Shown: in pieces, positions 4,432-5,117 of the stretch | How positions within the stretch are numbered: the first letter of the stretch is position 1 | Layout: each line of letters starts with the position of its first letter | DNA from: Pseudomonadota bacterium | Lineage (GTDB): Bacteria > Pseudomonadota > Alphaproteobacteria > Acetobacterales > Acetobacteraceae | Reading direction: 5' to 3' | NCBI GenBank assembly: GCA_021808205.1 | Contig: JAKBCD010000193.1 | Location: 1 to 5,117, forward strand | Length of the DNA stretch: 5,117 bases | The notes under the pieces: model-generated | Told to the model about the DNA's origin: nothing | Databases searched by the model: none | The model's input: only the letters and a program-made list of their open reading frames with translations | Position numbers and translations under genes: made by a program

Positions 4432-4961
4432 TCTCCATCCGCCGCGCCAGATTGTCAGACGCGAGCGGCATCGCCGCCGCTCACGTCGCAACCTGGCGCA
4501 GCGCCTATGCCAATGTGCTGCCGGACGATTACCTGGCCGACCTCTCCATTTCTCGCCTCGCCAATTATTATGAGCATGGCATCCGGCTTGGTTTGGCTCT
4601 GCATGTGGCCGCCAGCTATGGCGAGCACGGCGCCCCGCCCATTATTGGCTTTTCCTCCGCCGTGCGCTGCCATGAGGGGCGGTTGGGCGAAGGCGAAGTG
4701 GAAACACTCTATGTACTGGACGATTACCGGGACCGGGGGCTGGGCGGGCAGTTGCTGCGCGCCTCGGCCAAGCATCTCACCCAGCTCGGCTGCCGCTCTG
4801 CCTTTGCCTGGGTGCTCAGTGAAAACCCCTCACGCTATTTCTATCAGCATCTGGGCGGCAAACAGATCGCCAGCGGCAGCACTCGGGTCGGCGGTGAGGA
4901 TATTCCGCAGATCGCCTTCGCCTGGGACCCGATTGAGACCCTGCTCGACGTAAATGCCTGA
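4428..4961 (+). CDS. GNAT family N-acetyltransferase, TTG start
   Basis: A 177-residue single-domain acetyltransferase that would transfer acetyl from acetyl-CoA to an amine of an unknown small molecule or protein. It starts ISIRRARLSDASGIAAAH, the usual GNAT first strand and helix. The acetyl-CoA motif A lies at about 91-110, with LYVLDDYRDRGLGGQLL giving the R-x-x-G-x-G phosphate loop (R101, G104, G106). Motif B follows at about 126-146, with WVLSENPSRYFYQHLGGK including N133 and Y139. The start is TTG at 4428, overlapping the methyltransferase stop (TTGA). No ATG exists in this frame, no other start lies just upstream, and the N-terminus aligns with the fold from here, so translational coupling is likely. 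Substrate cannot be predicted; RimI-like protein acetylation is only one option. Confidence 0.88.
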   Translation: MISIRRARLSDASGIAAAHVATWRSAYANVLPDDYLADLSISRLANYYEHGIRLGLALHVAASYGEHGAPPIIGFSSAVRCHEGRLGEGEVETLYVLDDYRDRGLGGQLLRASAKHLTQLGCRSAFAWVLSENPSRYFYQHLGGKQIASGSTRVGGEDIPQIAFAWDPIETLLDVNA

Positions 4962-5012
4962 ACCGCCCCCCGCCTATGTTGCCAAAACGGCCCCTCCGCT
5001 CTAGTTGGGCGC

Positions 5013-5117
5013 ATGAACCAGCAAAAAATTCTGATCCTGGATTTCGGCAGCCAGGTGACCCAGCTGATTGCCCGGCGCGTGCGCGAAAGCGGGGTTTATT
5101 GCGAAATTCTTCCCTTT
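5013..5117 (+). CDS. guaA: GMP synthase (glutamine-hydrolysing) GuaA, N-terminal 35 codons (truncated by window edge)
   Basis: The first 35 residues match GMP synthase, which converts XMP, glutamine and ATP to GMP in the cytosol, the last step of de novo GMP synthesis. [20 protein letters not shown] is the highly conserved first strand and helix of the class I glutamine amidotransferase domain, followed by [11 protein letters not shown]. The catalytic Cys-His-Glu triad and the ATP pyrophosphatase domain lie beyond the right edge. The ATG follows the acetyltransferase stop by 51 nt. The upstream bases (TTGGGCGC) contain no convincing Shine-Dalgarno sequence. In many alphaproteobacteria an RsmB-family gene lies beside guaA, which supports both calls. 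Confidence 0.96.
   Translation, partial: MNQQKILILDFGSQVTQLIARRVRESGVYCEILPF

Noticed and set aside
3661..4491. A 276-codon open frame on the minus strand opposite the methyltransferase gene
   Set aside because: It lies wholly over a gene with all family motifs. Its product is rich in Arg, Gly, Gln and His without recognisable domains, typical of an antisense shadow in high-GC DNA.
4979..5007. A promoter directly ahead of guaA (TTGCCA, 17 nt, TAGTTG)
   Set aside because: The -10 matches only 2 of 6 consensus bases, and transcription would start on top of the ATG. guaA may simply be read from upstream.

Overview
This window reads as a chromosomal segment of an alphaproteobacterium, probably from the Acetobacteraceae or a related Rhodospirillales lineage. 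That placement is inferred from the style of the Tad pilus proteins, the RsmB-family methyltransferase next to guaA, and the high-GC coding sequence. No species can be named from the sequence alone.

The left part (1-2841) lies entirely on the minus strand and is the start of a Tad/Flp pilus locus. In transcription order it holds a Flp pilin (2653-2841), a second Flp pilin (2083-2271), the prepilin peptidase CpaA (1288-1794), the assembly protein CpaB (444-1280) and the secretin CpaC (1-444, running off the left edge). The two pilins are each 62 residues long, with 29 identical positions in a gapless alignment, and they end in the same eight residues. cpaA, cpaB and cpaC are tightly packed (7-nt gap, then a 1-nt overlap). 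A strong intrinsic terminator lies directly behind the second pilin, so pilin and assembly genes are probably separate transcription units. The spacers around the pilins are AT-rich and hold candidate promoters, palindromes and a stem-loop capped by a GCGA tetraloop.

The middle (2842-3153) is a divergent regulatory region followed by a complete tRNA-Arg(UCU) gene on the plus strand with an encoded CCA. It contains a candidate promoter for the first pilin with a palindrome in its spacer. A 10-bp perfect inverted repeat reaches from that promoter's edge to the likely tRNA promoter.

The right part (3154-5117) is plus-strand housekeeping sequence: an RsmB/NOP-family RNA cytosine-5 methyltransferase, a GNAT N-acetyltransferase that starts at a TTG overlapping the methyltransferase stop codon, and the first 35 codons of guaA (GMP synthase).

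I see no CRISPR array, insertion sequence, phage gene or defence system, and no clearly new system. The points most worth a second look are the paired pilins with alanine before the predicted cleavage site, the pilin terminator, and the palindromes and stem-loop in the intergenic regions.
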